From: Methylobacter sp.
GTDB lineage: Bacteria; Pseudomonadota; Gammaproteobacteria; Methylococcales; Methylomonadaceae
Direction: 5' to 3'
Length of the DNA stretch: 64,000 nt
Assembly (NCBI GenBank): GCA_030699385.1
Contig: JAUYMY010000057.1
Span: forward strand, 1-64,000
Shown: piece after piece, positions 55,444 through 64,000 of the stretch
Layout of the letters: each line of letters starts with the position of its first letter
Numbering within the stretch: the first letter of the stretch is position 1
Translations under genes and position numbers: made by a program
The notes under the pieces: generated by a model
Seen by the model: only the letters and a program-made list of their open reading frames with translations
Databases searched by the model: none
What the model was told of the DNA's origin: nothing

Positions 55444-55830
55444 TTATTTGCCTAAAATGTCTTTGCGTGTGCTTTCGGCAATGGCGGCTGCTTCAGCAAT
55501 CAAGTCTGCCGGTACATTCAGCTCGGTTAAGGTAGCGCCAAGATGCTCCATAACCGCATCAAAATGGCTGTCATTTAAGCCCATTTTGACCAGATGCGCG
55601 TGAGCTGTACGCATATCTGTGCCGGTATAATTATTAGGGCCGCCAAATGCCATGGTAAAAAAAGCTTTTTGCTTGGCTACTTGTTTTTCCATGTCCGCAT
55701 TGTCAAAAAACCGGTTAATGCGGTAATCGGCTAGAACTTTGCGGTAAAAAATATCGACAGCCGCATTAACAGCTGCTTCGCCGCCGATTCTTTCATACAG
55801 TGTTTGGCTTTTTTCTTGTGATTCGCTCAT
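55444..55830 (-). CDS. Truncated haemoglobin, group 1
   Basis: 128 residues with LYERIGGEAAVNAAVDIFY and RTAHAHLVKMGLND-SHFDAV, including the proximal histidine. PNNYTG and 2-over-2 fold pattern are family-like. Paired with a flavin/2Fe-2S reductase, an NO dioxygenase or oxygen-binding role is reasonable. It is divergent from the SufR-like regulator. Confidence 0.9.
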   Translation of the reverse strand: MSESQEKSQTLYERIGGEAAVNAAVDIFYRKVLADYRINRFFDNADMEKQVAKQKAFFTMAFGGPNNYTGTDMRTAHAHLVKMGLNDSHFDAVMEHLGATLTELNVPADLIAEAAAIAESTRKDILGK

Positions 55831-55951
55831 TATTGTCTCCAGTAGAGTGGTGGATCATTATTGTTATTTAAGCAAATATGCTCGAACGAAAGTTTATAAC
55901 AACAGCGCAATTTATGCTATATAAAACTTTTACAAGTTATATGTGTCATAA

Positions 55952-56635
55952 TTGAGCATTATCGAACCAAGCCTAACAGACGCCATAACGAAAATGCTGA
56001 ATCCAGACATACCGCAACGAATAAGTTCCCGTCAATATCAAATACTTGAGCACCTGCTGGCAAGCAGTGAGGGTTTGAGCGTTGATGAACTGGCGAAGGT
56101 TTTGGACATTTCAAGAACGGGCGTGCAGCAGCATTTTGTCGTGCTCGAACGCGATGGCTACATCAAAAAAAGTACGCTCAACAAAACAGCCGGACGACCG
56201 GTGACGATTTATGCCATCACTGACAAAGGCAACAACTATTTTCCAAAACAATATGCCTGGTTTTCGGCGTTGGTTCTGAGTGATTTGCAACAGGAAATGG
56301 GCGATGAACGCTTTGTCGCTTACATGCAAAAACTGGCGCGCAATTTAGCCAATACGCTGCGAGACCGGTTTGACGGGAAAGATTTGAATGAACGTGTTGA
56401 TGCCTTGCTTGCGATCATGGCGGATTTGGGTTTTCAAGTGAAAGCCGGAATGGAAGCCGAGACTTTGTATATTCAGGCGTCCAATTGCATTTATCACGAT
56501 TTAGCGCAGCAGCATCATGAACTTTGCGAGTTCGATCTGGCGCTGATGTCATCCTTGCTGGATAAAAACGTCGAGCAATTAAGCTGTATGGCAAAAGGGG
56601 ATTGTCATTGTCGATTTAAAATAGGTAAAAGATGA
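55952..56635 (+). CDS. SufR-like HTH regulator with C-terminal cysteine cluster
   Basis: 227 residues (TTG start; the ATG at 55994 is an alternative). DeoR/ArsR-like HTH with LSVDELAKVLDISRTGVQQH and the wing TAGRPVTIYAIT. The C terminus has Cys179, Cys192, Cys212, Cys218 and Cys220, close to the SufR pattern that holds an Fe-S cluster. It is divergent from the truncated-haemoglobin genes across a 121-nt gap. It likely senses NO, oxygen or iron and controls them, but this is an inference. Confidence 0.8.
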   Translation: MSIIEPSLTDAITKMLNPDIPQRISSRQYQILEHLLASSEGLSVDELAKVLDISRTGVQQHFVVLERDGYIKKSTLNKTAGRPVTIYAITDKGNNYFPKQYAWFSALVLSDLQQEMGDERFVAYMQKLARNLANTLRDRFDGKDLNERVDALLAIMADLGFQVKAGMEAETLYIQASNCIYHDLAQQHHELCEFDLALMSSLLDKNVEQLSCMAKGDCHCRFKIGKR

Positions 56636-56919
56636 GGTTAATTTCGCTCTGGGTTAATCGAGGGCGGATTCAACTCCGAAGTGCAATCCTAGTACTCATG
56701 CGGCTTCTTGCTCAGATTCAGTAAAAAAGATGGCGTGAGGTGTTTTGTAGTTGGGTGTTTTTCGTGAACAATTACGTCATTTTTAACAACCGCTGAGCAG
56801 TTACAAATTGTGACTGAGTGCAACACAAGTCACTGCTTTTGTTACGCCCGCCATGATTGACAATAGTCGGATCAAACTGCATTATCACTGACCCCATTAG
56901 CTGCCGACTATTTTCATCT
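56636..56919. other. 284-nt gap before the AMP phosphorylase gene
   Basis: No gene seen. An orphan repeat-A right end (GCTGAGCAGTTACA) lies at 56792-56805. The rest is promoter and leader. Confidence 0.45.
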
Positions 56920-58455
56920 ATGAGCAATGACAATCTGCAAATTCGCCGTATCGCTATTGATACCTATCATGAAAATGTTGCCTATCTGAACCGTGAGTGC
57001 GGCGTTTACCGTGCGGAGGGCTTTCAGGCGCTGTCCAAAATCGAAGTCAGCACCAACGGTTCCAAGGTGCTGGCGGTGCTTAATGTGGTTGATGACAATT
57101 CCATTGTACAACCCGGAGAATTGGGCTTGTCCGAGCAGGCCTTTAAACAGCTCAATGTGGCCGAGGGCTGTCTGGTGACGGTCAACCATGCGGAAGCGCC
57201 CAAGTCGATGGATGCGGTGCGCCGCAAAATCAACGGCGAGCGCCTCAGTCAGGAGGATTTTAGCAATATCACCCATGACATTGCCGAAGCCCGTTATTCA
57301 AAAATGGAAATGGCGGCTTTTTTGGTGGCCACCGGGCAAAACAGTCTCGATCGGGACGAGCTGTTTTTTTTGACCCGCGCCATGCTGCAATCGGGCGACA
57401 CCATGAATTGGCATGAATCGCTGGTCGCCGATAAACATTGCATCGGCGGCATTCCCGGCAACCGCACGTCTATGCTGGTGGTGCCTATCGTTGCCGCGCA
57501 CGGCATGTTGATACCGAAAACTTCCAGCCGCGCCATCACTTCGCCAGCCGGGACTGCTGATACCATGGAAATGCTGGCTGAAGTCAATCTGACGCCGGAG
57601 CAATTGCACGCCATTGTGCGTCAGGAACGCGGCTGTTTGGCCTGGGGCGGCACGGCCAAACTGGCGCCGGTCGATGATATGCTGATTTCTGTTGAACGCC
57701 CGTTGGGTATTGATTCGCAGGGGCAAATGGTGGCGTCGATTTTGTCAAAAAAACTGGCTGCAGGTTCCACCCATTTGATTATCGATATCCCGGTTGGGCC
57801 TACCGCTAAAGTAAGGCACATGCGTCAGGCGCTGGCTTTACGTAAGCTGTTTGAATTTGTCGGCGATCGGCTCAATATTCATTTGGAAGTGATGATTACC
57901 GATGGCCGCCAACCGATAGGCCGAGGCATTGGGCCGGCGCTTGAAGCGCGGGATGTGATGCAGGTGCTGCAAAACGATCCGGATGCACCCGCTGATTTAC
58001 GGCAAAAATCGTTGCAACTGGCGGGCAGAATTATTGAATTCGATCCCGATGTGCGTGGCGGCCAAGGCTATGCGATTGCCCGTGACATACTGGAGTCGGG
58101 CAGGGCAGGGGCAAAAATGAATGCCTTGATTCAGGCGCAGGGGGCAAAGTCGATTGACCTACATCCGGGTAAGCTGTGTCATGAAATAGTCTCCGAGGGT
58201 GAGGGCGTTGTCACCAGTATCGACAATTTTCAAATGGCTAAAATTGCAAGGCTTGCCGGTGCGCCGATGATGAAAAAAGCGGGCGTCGATTTGTTAAAAA
58301 AATTGGGCAATTCGGTAAAAAAAGGCGATATTTTGTACCGCATTTATGCCGAATTTCCTGCTGATTTTAAATTCGCGAAGGAAGCCGCCGCTCAAAATAA
58401 TGGCTATACTTTGGGCAGTGAGGAGCAAATTATTAAATCGTTGATTGCTTTTTAA
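56920..58455 (+). CDS. Long thymidine/AMP phosphorylase family protein
   Basis: 511 residues from the ATG at 56920 (the frame is open to 56857). An extra N-terminal domain of about 85 residues precedes the DeoA core: [58 protein letters not shown]. It is of the type seen in archaeal AMP phosphorylases, which release ribose 1,5-bisphosphate. The next gene is a Prs, so a nucleotide-to-PRPP salvage unit is likely. Substrate needs an assay. Confidence 0.85.
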   Translation: MSNDNLQIRRIAIDTYHENVAYLNRECGVYRAEGFQALSKIEVSTNGSKVLAVLNVVDDNSIVQPGELGLSEQAFKQLNVAEGCLVTVNHAEAPKSMDAVRRKINGERLSQEDFSNITHDIAEARYSKMEMAAFLVATGQNSLDRDELFFLTRAMLQSGDTMNWHESLVADKHCIGGIPGNRTSMLVVPIVAAHGMLIPKTSSRAITSPAGTADTMEMLAEVNLTPEQLHAIVRQERGCLAWGGTAKLAPVDDMLISVERPLGIDSQGQMVASILSKKLAAGSTHLIIDIPVGPTAKVRHMRQALALRKLFEFVGDRLNIHLEVMITDGRQPIGRGIGPALEARDVMQVLQNDPDAPADLRQKSLQLAGRIIEFDPDVRGGQGYAIARDILESGRAGAKMNALIQAQGAKSIDLHPGKLCHEIVSEGEGVVTSIDNFQMAKIARLAGAPMMKKAGVDLLKKLGNSVKKGDILYRIYAEFPADFKFAKEAAAQNNGYTLGSEEQIIKSLIAF

Positions 58456-58463
58456 GCAGGGAT

Positions 58464-58685
58464 AGTAACTGCTCAGCCCTATATTAAAAAATGATTGAAT
58501 AGAACACGGATAACACGGATGGGACGGATTTACACAGATTTTTTAAAAATATACTGTGCTTTATCCGTGATTATCCGTCCATCCGTCGACTGCAGGGATG
58601 CAGGAGGTAGAGCACCAAAATTAGGCGCTTTAGGCGATGCAGGAGCAATTGCCGAGTTCTATTTCCTTTTTTGCTGAGTAGTTAT
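58464..58685. repeat. MITE-like repeat A, copy 3
   Basis: Left end AGTAACTGCTCAGC, right end GCTGAGTAGTTAT. The palindromic body is followed by a 58583-58659 insert of GGTAGAGCA- and CAATTGCCGAGTTC-type sequence, which also occurs in copy 4 in reverse orientation. Confidence 0.8.
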
Positions 58686-58701
58686 CAGGAATAATTCAGC
58701 C

Positions 58702-59577
58702 ATGATGATACTTGCCTTCCCCGATTATCTAGCTCAGGCGCAACGATTGGCTATGCGGCTTGATGTGCCGCTGTCCGAAGTCGTCGTGCATCATTTTCCC
58801 GATGGCGAAAGTCTGATTCGTCTGCCGCCGTCGCTGCCGGAACACCTGATTATTTGCCGCAGCCTTAATCAGCCCAACGACAAGTTAATCGAGTTGTTGT
58901 TGTGTGCCACGACCGCACGCGAATTGGGTGCTAAGCGTCTGACTTTGGTCGCGCCGTATTTAAGTTATATGCGCCAGGACATTGCCAATCAGCCCGGTGA
59001 GGCGGTCAGTCAGCGTATTGTCGGCAAACTGCTGGCCGAGCTGTTTGACGATGTGCTCACCGTCGATCCGCATTTACACCGTATTTCGTCGTTGACGCAG
59101 GCGATTCCGATAAAAAACGCCATCAGCCTGACTGCCGCTGATGAGATCGGCTTGTTTTTGCAGCAACAATTTAGCCATGCGCTGCTGTTGGGGCCGGACA
59201 GCGAATCGCAACAATGGGTGGGCGCTATCGCGGACAATATCGGTTTCGATTACGCGATTGCCGATAAAATTCGCCTCGGCGATAAGCAGGTTGGCATGGT
59301 GTTGCCGGATAAAAATTTCGCCGGTATTCCCGTGGTGATTATTGACGACATGGCCAGTACCGGCAGAACCTTGGCCAAAGCCGCCGGCTTGTTGCAAGCT
59401 GCAGGTTGTGATGAATTTTACGCGGTGGTTACTCATGCTTTGTTTTGCGGCGATGCTTACGCGCATATTGTTAATTCCGGGATTAAAACCATTTGGAGCA
59501 CCGACAGCATAGCCCATCCGAGCGCTTGCATCCGGCTCGATAGCCTGTTGGCCGCTGCAATTAAAGCGATTGCCTGA
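58702..59577 (+). CDS. prs: Ribose-phosphate pyrophosphokinase-like protein, short form
   Basis: 291 residues, shorter than the usual 315. AFPDYLAQAQRLAMRLD, YLSYMRQDIANQPGEAVSQ and the PRPP site VVIIDDMASTGRTLAKA are present. YMRQD is as in archaeal-like class II/III enzymes. Probably a second Prs beside a housekeeping one outside the window. Lies between AMP phosphorylase and hupE. Confidence 0.85.
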   Translation: MMILAFPDYLAQAQRLAMRLDVPLSEVVVHHFPDGESLIRLPPSLPEHLIICRSLNQPNDKLIELLLCATTARELGAKRLTLVAPYLSYMRQDIANQPGEAVSQRIVGKLLAELFDDVLTVDPHLHRISSLTQAIPIKNAISLTAADEIGLFLQQQFSHALLLGPDSESQQWVGAIADNIGFDYAIADKIRLGDKQVGMVLPDKNFAGIPVVIIDDMASTGRTLAKAAGLLQAAGCDEFYAVVTHALFCGDAYAHIVNSGIKTIWSTDSIAHPSACIRLDSLLAAAIKAIA

Positions 59578-59691
59578 TAAAGCGTTGACAGCACTCAGGC
59601 CAGTTAATAGACTGGCAGTTTTTTATAACCGCGATAGACAGCATGTCGCTGGCTATTGTTTGCCGACCAACAACTTTAATAGGATTTATTT

Positions 59692-60258
59692 ATGCGTATT
59701 AAAAATCAATTGATTGCCGCTTTATGCTTGGTATCGCCTTCGCTTTATGCGCATACCGGCGGCCACATCGACCACAGTTTGTTCAGCGGCTTGTTGCATC
59801 CTTTAACCGGCATTGATCATTTGCTGGTGTTGCTGGCGGTTGGCCTGCTTGCCGCTAAGCAGGGTGGTAAGGCCTTGTGGGCATTTCCGGCGGTGTTTTT
59901 TGCCTTGATGGTGGCCGGCGCTTTACTTAACACGGTCGCGGTGGCTATCCCGTTTGTCGAGTCCTTGATTGCGCTATCATTGGTGGCGTTTGGTTTGCTG
60001 GTCGCTTTTCATCAGACACAACGTGCTAAGCTGTTGTTTTTGGGTGCATCATTTTTCGCCCTGTTTCATGGCTATGTTCATGCCGCAGAAATTCCGGCTG
60101 ACACCAGCGCTACGGTGTATTTTACGTCCTTAATGCTGATGAGTCTGACTATCTGTGTGGCTGGCGCTATCTTGGGATTGAACACAGGAAAACGCATCAA
60201 CTATTTGTTTTCATTGATCTGCTTAAGCAGCGGCTTATATTATTTGAGCGCCGTTTAG
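59692..60258 (+). CDS. hupE: HupE/UreJ family membrane protein
   Basis: 188 residues, signal peptide and about five TMs. HIDHSLFSGLLHPLTGIDHL and HGYVHAAEIP carry the conserved histidines expected for Ni/Co transport. No hydrogenase or urease is nearby, so the actual metal role is unknown. Confidence 0.85.
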   Translation: MRIKNQLIAALCLVSPSLYAHTGGHIDHSLFSGLLHPLTGIDHLLVLLAVGLLAAKQGGKALWAFPAVFFALMVAGALLNTVAVAIPFVESLIALSLVAFGLLVAFHQTQRAKLLFLGASFFALFHGYVHAAEIPADTSATVYFTSLMLMSLTICVAGAILGLNTGKRINYLFSLICLSSGLYYLSAV

Positions 60259-60280
60259 TCGATTTGAGAGGTTGGATAAG

Positions 60281-61111
60281 ATGAGTATACTGGACGAGTT
60301 GCGGCAAAAAGCCGATCAAAAAAGAGCGGAAGAGCTGCAACAAAAATCTATCCAGCAGAATTTAGAAGGCGTTTATAAAACAGCGCTGTTGCCGAAAATG
60401 CAATATTTTTTCGACTGCCTGAATGAGACGGTCAAGCATCTTAACTTTCTCGAAGAGCCGATTCTGATCAGCGATTACAGCACCCGTTATCCGCAATTCG
60501 GCAGGCTTTCGCAAAATAATTACAAGATCAATACCGACGGTTATAGCGGTCTTGCCGACTATGATCGCTTAATGCAAATTAACATCAACTTTGTTTGCGA
60601 GGCGGACGGTAGTTTTAGCTATGCGCTGGAATCACGTTCGCTGATTGAAGCGGAGATTGCTTTTCTTCATGCCAGAAGGCTGCTGTTTTCCTGGAAAAAT
60701 CAAAGCGCGGTCACCGGTGTTGACAGCGCGGGCTTTACCTTGCAGAGAAAAATTCCGGTCAGTTTCAAAATTGAAGTCGACTATAAACAGTCAATGTTGA
60801 AACTGACCATTAATAACCATGAAAATCTGGAATTTTTTAGCAAAAATTTCACGCCAGAGCAGCTTGACGACGATTTTCTGGATGCGCTGATCAGTTATTT
60901 AATGCGCCGTGATAACCGTTTAGTCAGGCTGGATATTTCCGAGGCGCACAAGGTTGCGATCAAGAATCAGTTGGCCCATCACCAACAAGAGCAGGCCGCG
61001 CTGTTAGCCAGCATCAGGTATGAAGAAGAGAACCCACAGCTGGATAAAGAGTCGTTTAAATTGGGCAATCCGGTAAAAGCGATTTTTTCCAAATACGGCC
61101 GGAAAGATTAA
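60281..61111 (+). CDS. Hypothetical 276-residue protein
   Basis: Not recognised. A Lys/Gln-rich helical start (ELRQKADQKRAEELQQKSIQ) is followed by a mixed alpha/beta body. GAGAGG is 9 nt before the ATG at 60281. It lies between hupE and a GNAT gene in the same direction. No signal peptide, so cytoplasmic. Confidence 0.7.
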   Translation: MSILDELRQKADQKRAEELQQKSIQQNLEGVYKTALLPKMQYFFDCLNETVKHLNFLEEPILISDYSTRYPQFGRLSQNNYKINTDGYSGLADYDRLMQININFVCEADGSFSYALESRSLIEAEIAFLHARRLLFSWKNQSAVTGVDSAGFTLQRKIPVSFKIEVDYKQSMLKLTINNHENLEFFSKNFTPEQLDDDFLDALISYLMRRDNRLVRLDISEAHKVAIKNQLAHHQQEQAALLASIRYEEENPQLDKESFKLGNPVKAIFSKYGRKD

Positions 61112-61118
61112 TCTGCTG

Positions 61119-62075
61119 ATGCAAGATGAAACAACTCTCGCGCCGCGCCTGTTGTTGCGCCCGCTAACCGGCGACGACCGCAAAGTTTACGTCTCAATGC
61201 TGCACCGTTCTTTTAATACCTGGTATGGCGCGCACGGTTGGCCGTCCGATTATTTCGGTTGCACAGCCGAGCAGACCGGTATTTTCCTCGATATTTATAA
61301 CGACATTAGTCCCGGCAGCAGCATTGCGGCTTTTGACGCGTACAGCGGCAAGCTTATGGGCGCCTGTTTTTTTCATCCGCGTGAACATCATGTCAGTCTC
61401 GGCATCATGTCGGTGCATCCCGATTATTTCCGGCAAGGGGTAGGGCGGGCGCTGGTCGATCATATTGTCGGCTTTACCGAGGCCAATCGCTATGCCGCGC
61501 TACGCCTGGTCAGCAGCGCGATGAACATGGATTCGTTTTCGTTGTATAACCGCTCCGGTTTTGTTCCCCGTGTTAGTTATCATGATATGGTGCTGCCGGT
61601 GCCGCTGGCCGGGTTGCAAGTCGGTTACCCGCTACGCGATCAGGTGCGCGCTGCCAAGTTGTCGGATATTGAGGCGATGGCGGCGCTGGAAATGGAGGTC
61701 AGCAGTATCAGCCGGGTGGGCGATTATCGTTATGCCATCGAAAACCCGCGCGCTGTGTTGCAGGCGCTGGTATTCGAGAACGGTGGCGGGGCGGTTGACG
61801 GCTTTATGATTTCAATCAAACATCCGGCGCTGAATATGTTGGGCCCTTGCGTGGCGAGCAACGAGCAGGCCGCATTGGCTTTATTGTTGCAAGCGACGGA
61901 GCGTTTTCGCGGCGCGGTGCCGCTGTTTGTGGTGCCGATGGACAAGCGTGAGATGGTGGAAACGCTTTACCAATGGGGCGCGCGCAATGTGGAAACGCAT
62001 TTGTTTCAGGTGCGCGGCGCGTTTCAGGCCTTTAATGGCGTCAGTCTGCCCAGTTTTTTGCCGGAAACCGGCTGA
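61119..62075 (+). CDS. GNAT acetyltransferase, double-domain
   Basis: 318 residues. The first GNAT half has LGIMSVHPDYFRQGVGRALV, acetyl-CoA binding. The second half (about 165-300) has GNAT-like structure without a clear CoA loop (DKREMVETLYQWGARNV). Substrate unknown. It starts 7 nt after the preceding stop. Confidence 0.82.
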   Translation: MQDETTLAPRLLLRPLTGDDRKVYVSMLHRSFNTWYGAHGWPSDYFGCTAEQTGIFLDIYNDISPGSSIAAFDAYSGKLMGACFFHPREHHVSLGIMSVHPDYFRQGVGRALVDHIVGFTEANRYAALRLVSSAMNMDSFSLYNRSGFVPRVSYHDMVLPVPLAGLQVGYPLRDQVRAAKLSDIEAMAALEMEVSSISRVGDYRYAIENPRAVLQALVFENGGGAVDGFMISIKHPALNMLGPCVASNEQAALALLLQATERFRGAVPLFVVPMDKREMVETLYQWGARNVETHLFQVRGAFQAFNGVSLPSFLPETG

Positions 62076-62118
62076 GTTTCAGCGAAGAATTGGCTTCAGC
62101 CAAGAATGTTAAAATAGC

Positions 62119-62310
62119 TGTAATTACTCAGTCCCAGCTAAAAATAATTAAATGGAACTCGGCAATTGCTCCTGCATTGCTCTACCTCCTGCATCCCTGC
62201 AGTCGACGGATTACACTGATAAGACAGATTTTTAAATAGGTTTTTAATCAGTCATTATCCGTCTAATCAGTGGCATCCGTGTTCTATTGCTTTTTCGCTG
62301 AGTAGTTACA
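62119..62310. repeat. MITE-like repeat A, copy 4 (inverted relative to copy 3)
   Basis: Ends TGTAATTACTCAG and GCTGAGTAGTTACA. The insert (62155-62209) matches copy 3 in reverse complement. Left flank AATAGC and right flank AATAGT may be a target duplication. Copies 3 and 4 bracket prs-hupE-ORF-GNAT. Confidence 0.8.
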
Positions 62311-62347
62311 AATAGTCAAGAATTTTTACTAACAAAAATAATATTTT

Positions 62348-63751
62348 ATGAGCATAAAAACACGTTTTGCCCCGAGTCCTACGGGTTATCTGCATGTCGG
62401 CGGCGCCCGCACCGCTTTGTTTTCCTGGTTGTATGCGCGCAAACACGGCGGCAAGTTTATTTTACGCATTGAAGATACCGATTTAGAGCGCTCCACGCAG
62501 GCATCGGTCGACGCCATTTTGGAAGGCATGACTTGGTTGGGTCTGGAATATGACGAAGGGCCTTTTTACCAAACCCATCATTTCGACCGCTACAAAGCGG
62601 TGATCCAGCAGTTGCTCGACCAGGGCGATGCTTATCATTGTTATTGCAGCAAGGACGAGTTGGAACAGTTGCGCACCGAGCAAATGGCTAATAAGGAAAA
62701 GCCGCGTTATAACGGCAAATGCCGCGATTTGACCGAGGCAAAAGGCGACCGTGAAGCGGTGATCCGCTTTAAAAATCCGGTCGATGGCGCGGTCACTATT
62801 CCCGATTTGATTAAGGGCGATATTGTTGTTGCCAATAAAGAGCTGGATGATTTGATTATCGCGCGCGGCGACGGCACGCCGACTTACAATTTGACCGTGG
62901 TGGTTGACGATATGGATATGGAAGTCACGCATGTTATTCGTGGTGATGACCATATTAACAACACGCCTAGGCAGATGAATATCCTCAAAGCCTTGGGTGC
63001 AAAATTGCCGAAATACGCGCATTTGCCGATGATTTTGGGGCCTGATGGCGCTCGATTATCCAAGCGCCACGGTGCGGTCAGCGTGATGCAGTTCCGCGAT
63101 GACGGCTATTTGCCGGAAGCTTTGCTGAATTATCTGGTGCGGCTCGGTTGGTCGCATGGCGATCAGGAAGTGTTTTCCATTGATGAAATGGTTGAGCATT
63201 TTGCCTTGGAAAATGTCAATGTGTCGGCATCGGCGTTCAACACCGAAAAACTGCTCTGGCTGAATCATCATTACATCATGAACAGCGATCCCGCTCACGT
63301 AGCGCGCCATTTAAGTTGGCACATGGGCGAGTTGGGCATTGATCCTAGCGACGGCCCGAGTCTGGTCGATATGGTCAAGGCGCAACGCGAACGCTGCAAG
63401 ACGCTGGTCGAAATCGCGGCTGCCAGTGTGTATTTCTACAAAGATTTTGATGCTTATGATGAAAAAGCGGCAAAAAAGAATTTCACGCCTGCCGCCGCCG
63501 ATGTGTTGGCGCGGCTGCATGATGAATTTGCCGAGATTAGTGACTGGAATGGCGAGGCCTTGCATCAGCTTGTGCTGGATTTGGCCGAAACTTTGGAGCT
63601 GGGCTTGGGCAAAGTGGCGCAGCCCTTGCGTGTTGCGGTTTGCGGCTCAGCAGTGTCGCCTGCGATTGACATTACTTTGTCGTTGCTGGGCAAGGAAAAA
63701 ACCCTGGCCAGAATAAAGCGCGCCATACTGCATATAAAAAATATAAATTAG
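62348..63751 (+). CDS. gltX: Glutamyl-tRNA synthetase
   Basis: 467 residues, class [19 protein letters not shown] (HxGH-type HVGG) and the KMSK-type loop [12 protein letters not shown]. Charges tRNA-Glu. The two tRNA genes just downstream include tRNA-Glu itself. Confidence 0.97.
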   Translation: MSIKTRFAPSPTGYLHVGGARTALFSWLYARKHGGKFILRIEDTDLERSTQASVDAILEGMTWLGLEYDEGPFYQTHHFDRYKAVIQQLLDQGDAYHCYCSKDELEQLRTEQMANKEKPRYNGKCRDLTEAKGDREAVIRFKNPVDGAVTIPDLIKGDIVVANKELDDLIIARGDGTPTYNLTVVVDDMDMEVTHVIRGDDHINNTPRQMNILKALGAKLPKYAHLPMILGPDGARLSKRHGAVSVMQFRDDGYLPEALLNYLVRLGWSHGDQEVFSIDEMVEHFALENVNVSASAFNTEKLLWLNHHYIMNSDPAHVARHLSWHMGELGIDPSDGPSLVDMVKAQRERCKTLVEIAAASVYFYKDFDAYDEKAAKKNFTPAAADVLARLHDEFAEISDWNGEALHQLVLDLAETLELGLGKVAQPLRVAVCGSAVSPAIDITLSLLGKEKTLARIKRAILHIKNIN

Positions 63752-63798
63752 TGCTGGACTCAATTCATATTTGCTGTAGAATGCCCGTTCTCAACTTC

Positions 63799-63874
<76 letters not shown>

Positions 63875-63898
63875 AAAAGTTTGTTTGAGACAGTTTTA

Positions 63899-63974
63899 GT
63901 CCCCATCGTCTAGTGGCCTAGGACACCGCCCTTTCACGGCGGTAACGGGGGTTCGAACCCCCCTGGGGACGCCA
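63899..63974 (+). tRNA. tRNA-Glu(TTC)
   Basis: 76 nt with encoded CCA. Acceptor GTCCCCA with TGGGGAC. Anticodon loop CTTTCAC closed by CCGCC/GGCGG. TTCGAAC T-loop. Confidence 0.97.
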
Positions 63975-64000
63975 TTATATTAAGGCCTATTTTTATAGGC

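Overview
The window reads as chromosome of a gammaproteobacterium, most likely a methanotroph of the Methylococcales. That placement is an inference from the style of the core genes, such as a TonB2-type cluster, two NhaD exchangers, a long AMP-phosphorylase-type enzyme beside a short PRPP synthase, and abundant dispersed palindromes. No methane monooxygenase gene is present, so the genus cannot be fixed. Most of the sequence is dense housekeeping DNA. It ends with gltX followed by tRNA-Ala(GGC) and tRNA-Glu(TTC).

Layout. 0.3-5.5 kb holds gltA, an esterase, glgP and trmL. 5.7-11.5 kb is an accessory block with a GGDEF protein, a WYL-domain fragment, a toxin-antitoxin pair, an ISAs1 remnant and an AT-rich 912-residue nuclease-STAND ATPase. 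A 31-bp imperfect direct repeat of the 3' end of gpsA lies at both edges of this block, so it looks like an inserted island. 11.5-20.6 kb carries gpsA-secB-rhodanese-arsR, gpmI-envC-ctpA and a siroheme sulfite/nitrite reductase pair. 20.8-32.5 kb has nhaD, an AmpG-like permease, a deaminase, metA, argG, a cytochrome c, cysG, tusA and an anion permease. 32.6-40.1 kb is an envelope redox/metal-handling region: a TAT-exported M15-type peptidase, a YcnI-like secreted protein, a second small secreted protein, a TlpA thioredoxin, DUF4266, DUF3570 and ApbE. The DUF3570 protein has a D-x-x-S-G-A-T sequence resembling an ApbE flavinylation site.

40.2-49.3 kb carries a peroxiredoxin, an AP2-like protein, a five-gene TonB2 energising cluster (DUF3450, TtpC, ExbB, ExbD, TonB), a BNR-repeat lipoprotein, a thioredoxin-like protein and a second nhaD. 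49.4-56.6 kb has hemL, a HigBA-type toxin-antitoxin pair, thrB, and a truncated haemoglobin plus flavin/2Fe-2S reductase divergent from a SufR-like cysteine-cluster regulator, which together suggest a nitric-oxide or oxygen response unit. 56.9-63.8 kb contains the AMP/thymidine phosphorylase, the short Prs, hupE, an unknown protein, a GNAT protein and gltX.

The strongest candidate for an undescribed system is the nuclease-STAND protein inside the apparent gpsA-end island, next to the WYL/GGDEF halves. Several dispersed repeat families are also visible. The main one is MITE-like, with TGTAACTACTCAGC ends and a palindromic body.
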